From Lampris incognitus (lineage: Eukaryota > Chordata > Actinopteri > Lampriformes > Lampridae): a DNA stretch of 64,000 bases. Below are positions 41,265-52,018 of this stretch, in pieces (positions within the stretch are counted from its first letter, which is position 1; each line of letters opens with the position of its first letter). The translations under genes were made by a program, and so were the position numbers. The notes under the pieces were generated by a model. It was not told the DNA's origin, made no database searches, and was given only the letters and a program-made list of their open reading frames with translations. Where the stretch lies: the NCBI RefSeq assembly GCF_029633865.1, contig NC_079213.1:113234421-113298420 (forward strand), in the 5' to 3' direction.

Positions 41265-42430
41265 TCAGGAATCAGGAATACTTTATTTGTCATTTTATTT
41301 CATGAAATATCGTTTCCCCCAGCCCACAGCAGTGCAACACAAAGACAAAAACTCATATCTGGGCGTCTGGATGGCGTGGCAGTCTATTCTGTTGTCTACT
41401 AACAGGAGGATCGCTGGTTCGAATCCCTGTGTTACCACCGGCTTGGTCGGGCGTCCTTACAGACACAATTGGCCGTGTCTGCGGGTGGATATGAAGCCGG
41501 ATATGGGTATGTGTCCTGGTTGCTGTACTAGCGCCTCCTCTGGTCGGTCGGGGCGCCTGTTCAGGAGTGGGGGGAGTGGGGGGGGGCTGTGAGGAATAGC
41601 GTGAAACGCGCTACGTCCCCCTGGTGAAACTTCTCACTGTCAGGTGAAAAGAAGCGGCTGGTGACTCCACATGTATGGGAGGAGGCATGTGGTAGTCTGC
41701 AGCCCTCCCCGGATCAGCAGAGGGGTTGGAGCAGAGACCGGGATGGCTCGGAAGAGTCAGGTAATTGGCCGGATACAATTGGGGAGAAAATCCGAAAAAA
41801 ATAAAAAACACATATCCAAAATTACAAGAACACATATGTATATCAAACTGCAAAAACAAAAATCACTGTCCAGGAGAACGAACGCCGGTCGACTGTCGGA
41901 ACTGCCGGTCTGCATGGGCTAGCAGTTAGCTTAGCCTGCCCCGCTCCCGTGTCCTGTCAGCCCCGACAGGGCCGTGGTCCCCGGGTCCACCAGACGCAGC
42001 AGACCAGGCTCCTCGAGCCGATCCAATGCCAGCTGTCCCAGCCAGACACCTTTGACACACCTCCCAGCACTCCACACGACGACTCCAAAAACAGTCAAGG
42101 CTAGGCAAGGCCGCCGCCAGACCACCCTCGGTGTTTCCTGAACTGCCGGTCTGCATGGGCTAGCAGTTAGCATAGCCGGCCCCGCTCCTGCGTCCTGTCA
42201 GACTGCCCTCGGTGTGACCTCTTTGGGTGCAGCTCCGTGCAGGGCCGTGGTCCCTGGGCCCACAGGACCGGGCAGACCAAGCTCTCCCAGCTGATCCAGC
42301 GCCAGCTCTTCCAGCCATCAAACGAAGACACAAACTTAGAAGCAGATGTGGACAAAGACACTGCATGATGGTACCGGAAGAGGCCGCCGCAAACGTAAGT
42401 TCGCGCCGCCGTCTTCCCCCACCGGAAGGA
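41265..42430 (+). repeat. unclassified 1-kb interspersed repeat, copy A (contains a SINE)
   Basis: The 5' end (aggaatcaggaatactttat, then cccccagcccacagcagtgc) and the long 3' body (gtccaggagaacgaacgcc ... ggtctgcatgggctagcagt ... cgccgccgtcttcccccacc) recur at 50,705-51,650. The module ctgccggtctgcatgggcta / gcagttagc is itself repeated in tandem within the copy about 235 bp apart. SINE copy 8 is inserted near the 5' end. No open frame of interest. Confidence 0.75.
41363..41805 (+). mobile_element. SINE family S, copy 8
   Basis: Head gggcgtctggatggcgtggc, B box ctggttcgaatcc, A-rich tail at 41,795-41,808. Inserted in the unclassified 1-kb repeat; an imperfect flanking repeat (aaactcatatc / aaacacatatc) may be its target duplication. 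Confidence 0.9.
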
Positions 42431-42564
42431 AAACTTGCTGTTTTTTTTTTAACTCAGAAATGATTTGTATCAGCTCAGGTCACTGAGGCCTACAGGCCAT
42501 AAATAACAGGTAGAAGATCAAAACTTGTAATGTTCACAAGAACTTAAGTTGATAAAAAGATTTA

Positions 42565-42720
42565 AAATACCATCCATCCATCCATCCATTAGCCACACTG
42601 CTTATCCTGCTCTCTGGGTCGTGGGGATGCTGGAGCCTATCCCAGCAGTCACTGGGCGGCAGGCGGGGAGACACCCTGGACAGGCCACCAGGCCATCACA
42701 GGGCCTAACTAAGATATGTG
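42565..42720. repeat. DANA-like SINE 3' module
   Basis: ccatccatccatccattagc, cacactgcttatcctgctct and cccagcagtcactgggcggc are the 3' module of the tRNA-derived repeats at 44.5-45.1 kb. Confidence 0.6.
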
Positions 42721-42819
42721 TCTCTGAAAGCCAGTTTTGAAGCAGAATTCCCTCATCATGGATGACTTCATTTCATTTAAAACACCATTACATGACAATA
42801 TATGTACTATTATGGATTT

Positions 42820-42899
42820 AGAACCAGCTATAATGGGGCGGTCGTTTTGGACCGGAACACAAAATTAATTAACATGAGACGAACACCACAGGAGGGTTA
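42820..42899. mobile_element. piggyBac-like MITE end
   Basis: cggtcgttttggaccggaac ... gaacaccacaggagggttaa ends at a TTAA, the piggyBac target site, and has the ccctcctgtggtgttcg terminus common to fish piggyBac-type MITEs. The opposite end was not identified with confidence. Confidence 0.4.
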
Positions 42900-43677
42900 A
42901 GTGTTCATTTGAATGACGGAAAGCCCAAGGAAAGAAACCATTCTTGTGCCTGGTTGTTTTGGGGTACAGTGCTCTGTAGCGCCTGCCAGAGGGAGGAGTT
43001 GGAACAGGTTGTGACCAGGGTGCGATGGGTCTGCAGTGATGTTGCCTGCCCATCTCCTGAGTCTGGAGGTGTATAAGTCCTGAATGGAGGGCAGGTGGGT
43101 GCCAATGAGTTTCTCTGCAGACCTAAACTGTCTGTTGTAGTCCGTCCCTGTCCTGTTTGGTGGCTGATCCAGACCAGACAGTGATGGATGTGCAGAGGAC
43201 AGACTGGATTACTGCAGTGTAGAACTGGGTCAGCAGTTCCTGATCTCTATCAATCAAAGTGTAAGTAATTATCGTTTGCCAACAATATTCAGAACAGCCT
43301 CCTGGTTTAAGACAGGGAAAGACAGAACCTGACGAGGAAAAAGCAGCGGTGTCTGCTCTGCGGTGTCTGATGACAGACAGGGAAGAGGTCTGCGTGGTGC
43401 TTCCAGAGGAACGTGCTGCGGATTAGAGGGAATGGTTTTCTTTCAGACCGTTTTCTAGTAATAACTTGTCCAGAACAGGGTTTACAGAGTTTGGGGCCCT
43501 CCTCTGTCCCAGTTTTCATTCCCGGTGAGGCCCTGTGCTGCAGGGCAGACACAAAAGCTGTGTGAAATCGAACACCCATTATTTCTTGTCCCGTCTGCCG
43601 TGTTTGGTGTGACGGGCGCTTGTTTACCCCCTCACATCTCAGGAGAGACTCGGACGGTCTTGACTTGGCGTCTCACG
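42900..43677. other. intergenic stretch
   Basis: No gene or named repeat recognised. Part (ggttgtgaccagggtgcgat, gtgatgttgcctgcccatct) resembles frequent fish LINE untranslated sequence, but I cannot place it. Confidence 0.4.
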
Positions 43678-44957
43678 ATGACTGAGAGGAACACTTCTTC
43701 TCGGATGACGTGCTTCAGACCCTCTACCCTGGTCACTTTGGGTCAGTTGGTGTACTTACTGCGCTGTGGAGCGCCCCTTGCTGGTGCAGAAGGTAAGGAT
43801 TCAGAACAGTTTCATTGCCGAGCCAAAACACGTCGTGTTTTGTGCGCGCCACATCATTTCACCACACAGCTGCTAGGTGACGCCGTTTTCAGCTCCGCGC
43901 TCTTCGTTTTGCGAAGTTGTGATGTAATTTCCTCAAAACTGAAATGTCTGCTGCTGTCTGTCCACATGTGACAGTGGTGGGTAACAGAGACCGCTGTAAG
44001 ACGATACGGATCATCAGGATCCAGTTTACTACAGTTGATCTGGTCACATAAAGTACTATAAAACCAGAAGCGCTCCTTCGGGTTGACTTCATTTCCTAAT
44101 TTAACATCAACTCTTCCGACATTTGTTACTTTGTTTCATCTAGAGTTTCGGACTCGCGCTGATGCCCTCGTTTGTGTTACGGATATGCCACCTCCATTCA
44201 TGGGTAACTAGGACAGGCTGCAAAACAGAATAATAGGGACATTGTCGGCATGGGAATTCAGTAGGGTCAAAGTTCATCACACAAAATGTCTCAGGCTCGG
44301 TTCTGCTGCGGGGAGCCGGCGGAAAGTGGGCCGGGGGAAGGAAAAGGCCTCGGGTCATTTGAGGGACAACCGCTGTCTCCGGAACGTTCCTTCTCAGCGG
44401 GTCATCACGGGATCTGCTCTCTGGATGCTGGTCAGGGTGCACGCCTCGTCGATAACGGACGTCTTTCGACAAATTAGACGTTACTTGAATATATGTCTAC
44501 AGCCGTCCGTCCATTATCGTAACCGCTTATCCTGCTCTCAGGGTCACGGGCTGCTGGAGCCTGTCCCAGCAGTCACTGGGCAGCAGGCGGGGAGACACCC
44601 TGGACAGGCCGCCACAGGGCCACCACAGGGCCCACACCCACCCACACCCACACACACCTAGGGACAATTTCAGTACAGCCGAGTCACCTGACCTACATGT
44701 TTTGGACTGTGGGAGGAAACTATTTTATTAAAGAAATAAATTATTATTAATAATAATTATTATTAACACAGTGGCACAGTGGTTAGCGCGGTCGCCTCAA
44801 GAAGGTCCTGGTTTCGAGCCCCGGGGTGGTCCAACCTTGGGGGTCGTCCTCTGTGTGGAGTTTGCATGTTCTCCCCGTGTCTGTGTGGGTTTCCTCCCAT
44901 AGTCCAAAGACATGTAGGTCAGGTGAATCGGCCGTACTAAATTGTCCCTAGGTGTGA

Positions 44958-45004
<47 letters not shown>

Positions 45005-47439
45005 CCCTGTGATGGACTGGTGGCCTGTCCAGGGTGTCTCTCAATGGGATAGGCTCCAGCATCCCCGTGACCCTGATTAGGATAAGCAGCTTGGATAACG
45101 GATGGAAATGAATTATTAATAATAATAATAATGCCAAACACGGTGGCACGGTGGTGCAGTGGTTAGCGGTTAGTGGGGTCGCCTCACAGCAAGAAGGTCC
45201 AGGGTTCGAAGCCTGGGGTCACCCGACCTTGGGGGTCACCCCGGGTCATCCTGTGTGTGGAGTATATGTCCACAACGCATCTGAAATTAAATTTGCAGTA
45301 ACAAAGTCCCTTTGCCTTTGGTGTGTGTTGTGGTGTGCGTCCCAAGTCTGGCCCGTGCAGCTGCAGAGCCAGCACGGGGACAACATGACGGCGGTCAGTG
45401 AAACCGAGGGGCACATTTTGGGGAGCACTTCCGACGCCACCGAGGACTTCCTCCAGAGCCAGGCCACCGGCCCCAAGCTGATGTCGAACGTTTGGACTGC
45501 CGCCCACCTTTCCTCTCTGGCACATCTGGTGTCCGACAAGAGAACCACAGGTTGTGTAACGCTACATAGGATAATGAAATCAAGCTGAAGATAAGCCGAT
45601 GTGCCAAATGCTATTTGCCGCTAGTTGTTTGTTGTGTGTCGGGTTCTGTGTTGTATTCTGTATGAGGGCAACACAACGAAAAGCAGAGAGTTTCGGGAAT
45701 CCCAGGGTAGCATGTAAAGTGTGTTTAGTGCGTTTTGAATTTTCCTGATGAGATGAAGCGCCCATTTGGTGGATCCGAAAGCAAACTCCACAAGCCGTTT
45801 GCAGTCAGTATCTGACTTGGCTCTGAAGATCAGATGTCTACCCATGTCTTGTACTGGTTTAAACCTCGGGGGTGAAACAGCCTATGTGGTCCTTGTTACT
45901 GCAGAGAAACGGCGATGCCACACAGGCTGTAATGCTGCAAAATGCTCCACATTACTCTGAACTACGTTTCTCCTCAGTCCGTGTAGGTCTGCGTGTCCTC
46001 CTCTCGGGCCCCAGAGAGCTGCTGGACCCTCAGCTTCTCACAGCGTTACACAAACAGGTCAGTATGTTTGCTGTTGCAGTGGCAGATGTAGAGATCGGGG
46101 CGTCTGCAGACACCATCTATCCGTGCAAATCTACATCCACATCTGTGATTACCCGTTAGTGTGGTGCTGGTGCAAGCAGCAGGGGTAATTAAAGGACTGA
46201 AACCCAGATATCAGACACATTTGGACCTAATCTGGGGCACTTTTGGTACGTACGGCTCAGTTACAGCACTGCCAACTGTTGTGTGTAGCAGACATGGCCC
46301 AAATGCCATAAGCCGGGCCTGACTTGGGTTACGACAAGTGTTGTGTGGGCCAGACATGGCCCAAATGTAATGAACCGGGCTTGACTCGGGTTACAGCACA
46401 TATTATGTGGGCCAGATGTGGCCCAGATTTAATGAGCCAGGCTTGACTTTAGTTAAGGCACATGCTGTGTGGGTCCAGAAGAGGCCCAAATGTCATGACC
46501 TGTGGCTGAGAGGAGGGAGCCACACTCACCCTGAGTCAACACCGTCATTCAAGGCCAAATGAGGGCCGTAAGATAAGTGCAGATGTGGGCCACATTTGGG
46601 CCAAAGAGTCTTCGCTATCTGGGAAACCTGGCAAAGAAAAGGCGATGGATTGCCCAGGTAGAATGATAAAATCAAAAGGTTAGAAATGAAGCGCGGCAGA
46701 AACGAAGCCGTTGTTGTTTTGCATTTCCGAGCGGTTAGGTGGTGAATCTCCACGTGCGCGGCGCCCCTTGAGTTTTAGGCTTCACAGAGTCGGGGTGAAC
46801 ATCTGTTGACTCCAGGTTATCGCGTTCAGTCAGATATGTTTATCTGTGAGTAAACCCAATTACATAATTACAGGCAGAGGAGAAAGACTGGGCCGGTCAC
46901 TGATCAGCCAGTCAGTATAAAGGTCGAACCCTGAACCTCTGTCTTTGTCCTGGTCACTCCAGGGCTAGTTTGTCATTCGTTTAGTTATCAGCAGACAAAA
47001 AGGCAGGGCCCACAAAGCCTTGCTAGTTCTGTGCTGGTCAGAATTATTTGACTTGTATTTCAATTGAGCTCGCTGGAATGCCAAATTGACAGCAGCCTGT
47101 AATTAAGACGCAGCTTTGACTGGATTAAAGGATTAGAGTCAGACGGTTGGAACAAACTCCGACTATGTGGCGTTTCGCCGGAACATTCTCATCTCTCTGC
47201 AGAGGCATGGCCTATAGGCCTGCCTTAATTACCATAATTGCGGACTTGTGTTAGAGTAAAATGGGGGAGGTAAAGAGCTAAAGATCCTGTTTTTTAAAAC
47301 TGTTTTTTTGGTGTTTTTGGTTCTTCTTTGTCCCCCTGTTCTTGTCGCCGAGAAGCCCGGCATCTACACCCTGGGGGAGGAGACGGGATTCTTCACAATG
47401 CAAATACTGGGAAGAAAGAGAGTGAACTCCGCACCCTGA
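43678..47439 (+). CDS. candidate four-exon gene, unknown protein (about 161 aa)
   Basis: Four exons fit in phase: 43,678-43,792 (phase 0 to 1, donor GAAG|GTAAGG), 45,347-45,550 (or from 45,361; donor ACAG|GTTGTG), 45,978-46,057 (acceptor tttctcctcag, donor CAG|GTCAGT) and 47,353-47,439 (acceptor after a long T-rich tract, gccgag), ending in TGA. The predicted protein starts MTERNTSSRMTCFRPSTLV and has a hydrophobic, signal-like stretch (TLVTLGQLVYLL ... GAPLAGA). It then reads MTAVSETEGHILGSTSDATE, NVWTAAHLSSLAHLVSDK, GLRVLLSGPRELLDPQLLTA and KPGIYTLGEETGFFTMQILG. I do not recognise the family. The exon 2-3 join is the best supported. The join of exon 1 to exon 2 uses a weak AAG acceptor, and the last exon uses a GAG acceptor. 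It lies just upstream of the C2orf72 homologue on the same strand. Confidence 0.45.
44140..44480. other. intronic stretch of the candidate gene, no feature recognised
   Basis: Fairly GC-rich sequence without a recognisable repeat, before the DANA-like modules begin near 44.5 kb. Confidence 0.4.
44500..44690. repeat. DANA-like SINE 3' module
   Basis: ccattatcgtaaccgcttat, cctgctctcagggtcacggg and ccagcagtcactgggcagca, as at 42,565. It lies in the candidate gene's first intron. Confidence 0.6.
44766..45110 (+). mobile_element. DANA-like tRNA-derived SINE with internal (TG)n
   Basis: Head acagtggcacagtggttagc gcggtcgcct, a diverged B box (ggtttcgagcccc), gtgtggagtttgcatgttct, then (TG)24 at 44,954-45,001 and an ataatggatggaaatg-type end. 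Same family as the minus-strand copy at 9,470-9,786. Confidence 0.75.
45136..45265 (+). mobile_element. DANA-like SINE, 3'-truncated copy
   Basis: cacggtggcacggtggtgca gtggttagcg, B box cagggttcgaagcctgg, then breaks off after cctgtgtgtggagtatatgt. It lies about 80 bp upstream of exon 2 of the candidate gene. Confidence 0.7.
46285..46500. repeat. tandem repeat of about 70-bp units (gggccagatgtggcccaaat)
   Basis: About three imperfect units with tgtgggccagacatggccca, aaatgtaatgaaccgggctt and gacttgggttacg phrases, a frequent teleost satellite-like repeat. Confidence 0.7.
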
Positions 47440-47689
47440 GATTTCATCACTCATCACCTCTGCACTTCCAAAAATCTGCTAGAAGTACCAACAAAAAAAA
47501 AAGAAAAAAGGGAAGAAATTACAACCGCCATCTTGTTGTAGCGCCACACCACGGTGATGGTGTTTCCGTTCCCCATTATCAATTAATTAAAAAAAAATGC
47601 GGGCTGTTGCCATGAAACTGTGTTTGTTTTCACGTCACTATCATGTATTAAACATTAACTTCAGCCTCTCACTCGCTCCGCGTCCTGCG

Positions 47690-47866
47690 CTTTTGTAGTA
47701 CCGCTCCACTGGCGGGCGGGCCCGCCTCTCAAACGCCAGGGCCAATAGCGGCAACCGCCGAGCTCTGGGTCCCGCCCCCCTGACGTCACGCCTCCTTCCT
47801 CCGGCCGCGCGGGGAGGATGTTCCCCGCACGTCCACGTTTCCTGCGGTGGCGTGGCGAGCGAATGG
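47690..47866 (+). promoter_or_regulatory. CpG-rich promoter of the C2orf72 homologue
   Basis: Dense CpG with a CCAAT box (47,742-47,746), GC box cccgcccccc (47,771-47,780) and a consensus CRE tgacgtca (47,781-47,788), all within 130 bp upstream of the start codon. No TATA box is seen. Confidence 0.65.
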
Positions 47867-48632
47867 ATGGAGGAGCCGCCCGGGGGGGGACGCGACTCCC
47901 GTCACAGCACCCAGAGCTCCGACATGCTGGAGGAGCTGCTGCCCGCGGAGGAGAGGGACTTCCAGACCTTTCTGTCTCAGATCGGCGGGAAAGAGCGGAT
48001 CTATTTGGTGACCGACGCCGGCAGAGCCGAGGCGGAGGACGGAGCCGGCGTATTGAACGACTTCATCCGCGACATGTTTCACGTCACGCCGCCGCCGCTC
48101 GCCGCCTCCGGGGCGGAGGAGGTCGGCAGTAACGGGTCGCCGAGACAAGGGGATCTGGCGGAGAGCCACCCCGACCGGGGCGCAGAGCCTCCCCCGGCGA
48201 GGCCCGGGGAAGCGGGGAGGGACCCTGGGTCACGCCCGCAGCCGCCGGACGCTGGGAGGACGGCGACTACCAAGGTGAACGTGTGTGGCCCGCAGAGGAC
48301 CATAGACTTTCCCGTCGTGGTGTTCCTCTTCAGGCAGGACTTCCTGACGGGAGCCGCCAACAAGCGGTGTCTGACGGAGATCCTGAAGGACGTGCGGACG
48401 CGCAGCAAGCGCGCCGGCGCGCCGCCCGCACTCATGGGGTTAATCCACGCGGCGGCGGAGAGCGACGCGACGCGGCGGTGCGCGCAGCGCCTGGAGGGCC
48501 AGATGCGGGCGGTGTTCCGCAGGCAGCCGCCGGACAGCATCTGGGTCGGCGTTTTCCTTCCCAAGACGGAGAGCAAGATCCTGGCCATCAAGCAAAACGC
48601 CTGCAAAGTGTTGCGTTCGTCTCAGACGGCAG
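47867..48632 (+). CDS. C2orf72 homologue exon 1
   Basis: Donor GCAG|GTGAAG. Very GC-rich, especially the linker from about 48,085 to 48,265. The reading frame remains open for about 190 bases past the donor, but that part loses resemblance to the family. Confidence 0.82.
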
Positions 48633-51600
48633 GTGAAGCGCAACTTCCCGCATTTCTGCTTGACGTCCAACGCGCCGCACCCTGCATAGCGGCCATTGTT
48701 CGTTTATTGCGCTCTATTCGTGCACTCGATCGCGTCCTCAGGTTGGACCGGTACTGCCGGTTCTTTGTGCTACCGAGAAGGTCCCCGCATTCACCTGTTG
48801 TTGCAGGTGTGAAGCCTCCCTGATTGGAGGCCGAATAGCTGCAGTGTAGTGCAAAATAACCACGAGTTGCATCAGTCACCCTGTTTACACTTGGTTTTAA
48901 AATGCGTTTTGGGCGATCGGATCACAAGTGGCCAGCGAGACACGTCGCCCCGTCTACATCGCGCGTCTCCAAATGCGTCCTGCTTGACCGCCTGTGGTCA
49001 GATTCCGTTACTCCGAAGAAGATTTCGTCACTTCCGCTACAAGGTCAAAGCGCCTCAGTCAAGCGCCAGATTTGCCGACCCGCTGTGAAAACGACAGCTA
49101 ATGTTTGAAGACGTTTCCAGCACCAATATACATGTACGCGCTGTTCCAGCTGCTGAGACTGACGGCACTGATTCTTCTGCCCACATGCAGATTCGGCATC
49201 TCGTTTCACGTGTACCCCACCCACGTGCGCGCTCCCCTCTCTCCATTTTTTTTCCAAAGTCCGCGCGCTCTCACCAAAACAACCGCCACGTCCTGCATCG
49301 ATGACGTATTTTCCTGCCGGGGACGCATCAGGACGCATTAGCGTTTACGCTGCAAAAGACATGTGGTCACTAGCGTCCAAGACCACCTAGGCAAGTGGTT
49401 TGAGGAACCGGTTCACAGAACGTTTTGGTGGTGGTTTGCACTTGTATTTAGTGCTGTCTACTTGTGATCCGATCCCAAAAAAAATAAAACGCATTTTAAA
49501 AGCAGGTGTAAACGGGGCGGGTGTTTTGCAGCGATGTTGTATGGAGGGCCGCGTATGAAGGTGTTTTTGTGTCTTTTTGATGCAATGAAAAAATAAACCC
49601 GTTTTGGGAGCAGATTTCCCCCACTGCAATCAAAAATCGAGCTTGTGAGTAAAAACACATGAACATCCAAACCAAAAGTATCAGGACTGCAAGCGCAGAA
49701 TGAGTTTTGATTGCGGTGGTGGAAATAGGCTCCCAAAACGGTTTTTTATGGTATTGAAAAGACACAAAAATACCTTCATGCCATGTTCATACAAGCTGAT
49801 TACAGTGATAAACACATCATCGTCGTCGTCATTAGTGGATTCAGTGGGTGTAGTGTTGGCCTGGTCCCTCTGTGGCCCATGATAGGGCACCACTAGTGTA
49901 TATTATAATGACTTGGTAGGGCACTCGGAAATGTAGGTCAGTTCACAACGCTCACGAGACCGAGACCAGACATTAATGCACGCAAGTTTTTCTTTCTAAG
50001 GCTGTGCTGCAAAGATGGGGGGTCGGGGTGGGGGGGGGGACAAAAGAAGCATTCATGAAACAATCTACTGCTTGCAAAAGCTGCCAAATAGTCTAACACT
50101 TGTAATTGCCTTTTCAGATTATAGCAGGGAGATAGGAAACCAGGCTGGCTGGCTGCTGCGATGTCTCCCCTGGCCTTCCAGAAGAGGGCACAGGGACCCG
50201 GCCTGCAGCCCCTCAGCCAGTATGCAAAGAGGTAGAAGCACCATTTCTGTTCCAGTTGGGTCTGCCTGCGCTACTGCAGTGTCTGGTCGTGTGGAGATTC
50301 GTCTTTGAGCTGTGGCACTGACTTGATGGCATACTGACACGTGTCCGATCCGCTGTGTGTATCAGTGTAGCGCGACGAAACGGGATTTAGGGTCTCGTGT
50401 TTCTTTCTTTTACTGAAAATGAGAAAAATGAAACGGCAGGATCCGGCTGCAGCCAGGCCCTGTTCTTTCTGTTCTTTCCTTTAAACTCTCGCCAGCCGCA
50501 GGGACAGAGCAAACGAACACACCTCACGGCAGGGAGCATTTTTGTGTTTGCTTGTCGTTATAAATACATCCAGTTACTTCCTGTTCACATAGATGTGCTG
50601 CTGTGTGGGTTTACTGCTGCGCATTGTGGTGAGCTCTTACACACCGAGACTTTACTGACTTTATATTGCGCTTTTTTTATTCTCATCCTCAGAGGTTCAA
50701 AATGTGGACATCAGGAATCGGGAACAATTTATTGTCGTCTCATTCGTGTACTTGCGTACACAAAAGAGACGAAATTGTGTTTCTCCCAGCCCACGGCGGT
50801 GCAACACAAAAGACAAAAACACGTCCAAAAACGACACCATAAAAAAAAAAAACACCCATACAAAACCAGAGAGAAAAAAGCAAAAACAAAAACAAAACAC
50901 AAACGGTCAACAACCAGGGGCGGATCTACAGAGTGGAGAGGGGTGGCAACTGCCACCTCTGGGACACAGTCTTGCCACCCCAGGAAAAAATCTCTAGATC
51001 CACCACTGTCAACAACACAGTCCATTCAGTAAATTTGCAACACAATTCAAAAATAGTCACTGCCCAGGAGAACGAACGCCAGCCAGGATGACTGTCAGTA
51101 CTGCCGGTCTGCATGGGCTAGCAGTTAGCTTAGCCTGCCCCGCTTCCGCGTCCTGTCAGACCGCTTGCGGTGTTTCCTCTTTGGGCACAGCTCTGGTCAG
51201 GGCCGTGGTCTTTGGGTCCACAGGACGCAGCAGCCCAAGCTCTCCCGGCCGATCCAGCGCCGGCTCTCCCAGCCAGACACCTTCGACACACCTCCCTGCA
51301 TTCCACACCACGACACAAACGCAGATGCAGAAAAAAACACCGCACAATCCACGCTAGGCAAGGCCGCCACCAGACCGCCCTCGGTGTTATCTCGGTGTTA
51401 TCGGAACTGCCGGTCTGCGTGGGCTAGCAGTTAGCTTAGCCTGCCCCGCTCTCCCAGCCGATCCAGCGCCGGCTCTCCCAGCCATCAAATGAAGTCGATG
51501 ATCACAGACATACATCCTCATAAAAGTTATTCACACAATGACACAAACTCAGATGTAGATGTGGACAAAGACTGCGTAGTCGGCACTGGGTGAGGCCGCC

Positions 51601-52018
51601 GCTAACACAAGTCCACGCCGCCATCCTCCCACACCGGAGGTCTTTTTGGACATACCACCAGAGTTACATAAACGTTTATTTTTTAACTTTTTATATTAGA
51701 TTAAACGTGTAACATGAGAGGACAGTAAGAGATGGAAACGGATGAGCCGCTGTGGTGACCCCTAACGGGAGCAGCCAGATGTGGCAGTAGTAGATTAGAC
51801 ATGTGATGTAAAAGCTAAAACAAGCTAAGGTTGGCACACGGAGCATCAAGTTGAATTCCTGAAAATGTACTTGGCAAATGAAAGAGGTTGTGATTCTGAC
51901 TGACTGTTTTCCCGGTGACACAGGCAGTAAGGAAGAAGGGATTCCTCTGAAAAGCAGCACTCTGTCGTCCGGGCCCCACACGGAAGCGGGGTCAGCAGCC
52001 GCCGAGGGGGACAGTTAA
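47867..52018 (+). CDS. C2orf72 homologue, three exons, about 324 aa
   Basis: The exons are 47,867-48,632, 50,118-50,231 and 51,924-52,018, and all join in phase 1. Key stretches are ERDFQTFLSQIGGKERIYLV near the N-terminus, VVVFLFRQDFLTGAANKRCL, LTEILKDVRTRSKRAGAPPA then LMGLIHA, and AGWLLRCLPWPSRRGHRD in exon 2. The end is AAAEGDS and TAA. These parallel, from memory, human C2orf72 (an FQALVEAAGGRG start, FVLCRA ... [20 protein letters not shown], a CFSWGPWSRRKNQD block, and a GDS-like end). The human protein is about 295 residues. Its function is unknown, and I see no signal peptide, membrane span or catalytic motif. The first in-frame ATG is 47,867; a second at 47,924 (MLEELLPAEERDFQ) would give 305 aa, closer to the human length. 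The linker from about residue 75 to 135 is Pro/Gly/Arg-rich and low in complexity. Confidence 0.82.
48879..49517. mobile_element. MITE with about 55-bp terminal inverted repeats
   Basis: The left end ccctgtttacacttggtttt, aaaatgcgttttgggcgatc, ggatcacaagtgg is mirrored at the right (acttgtgatccgatcccaaa ... aaacgcattttaaaagcagg, tgtaaacgggg). No coding capacity. Inside intron 1 of the C2orf72 homologue. Confidence 0.8.
49553..49788. repeat. foldback element, about 80-bp arms
   Basis: atgaaggtgtttttgtgtct and ccgttttgggagcagatttc (left arm, 49,556-49,636) are inverted at 49,705-49,787 (aaataggctcccaaaacgg, gacacaaaaataccttcatg). It directly follows the MITE, in the same intron. Confidence 0.75.
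50118..50231 (+). CDS. C2orf72 homologue exon 2
   Basis: The acceptor is ttgccttttcag and the donor AGAG|GTAGAA. It encodes DYSREIGNQAGWLLRCLPWP then SRRGHRDPACSPSASMQR. It is 114 nt, phase 1-1. Confidence 0.8.
50705..51650 (+). repeat. unclassified 1-kb interspersed repeat, copy B
   Basis: Same 5' end (catcaggaatcgggaacaat ... cccagcccacggcggtgcaa) and 3' body (tgcccaggagaacgaacgcc ... cgccgccatcctcccacacc) as 41,265-42,430, with the tandem ggtctgcgtgggctagcagt module. Interrupted by a 94-bp hAT-type MITE. Lies in intron 2 of the C2orf72 homologue. Confidence 0.75.
50915..51008. mobile_element. 94-bp hAT-type MITE with 8-bp target duplication
   Basis: The termini caggggcggatcta and tagatccaccactg are inverted repeats with three mismatches. 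The exact 8-bp duplication tcaacaac lies at 50,907-50,914 and 51,009-51,016. Confidence 0.88.
51924..52018 (+). CDS. C2orf72 homologue exon 3 and stop
   Basis: The acceptor is ttttcccggtgacacag. It encodes GSKEEGIPLKSSTLSSGPHT then EAGSAAAEGDS and TAA. It is phase 1 in, and the frame closes exactly. The 3' untranslated region probably follows to about 52.5 kb; no clear AATAAA was fixed. Confidence 0.78.

Noticed and set aside
41926-42463. Overlapping GC-rich frames in the 1-kb repeat
   Set aside because: Frames differ between copies A and B and no protein family is apparent; they are a by-product of GC-rich repeat sequence.
47818-48132. An upstream ATG frame (104 codons) overlapping C2orf72 exon 1 in another frame
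   Set aside because: Low-complexity Arg/Gly translation of a CpG island. The family match lies in the other frame; it could at most be an upstream reading frame.
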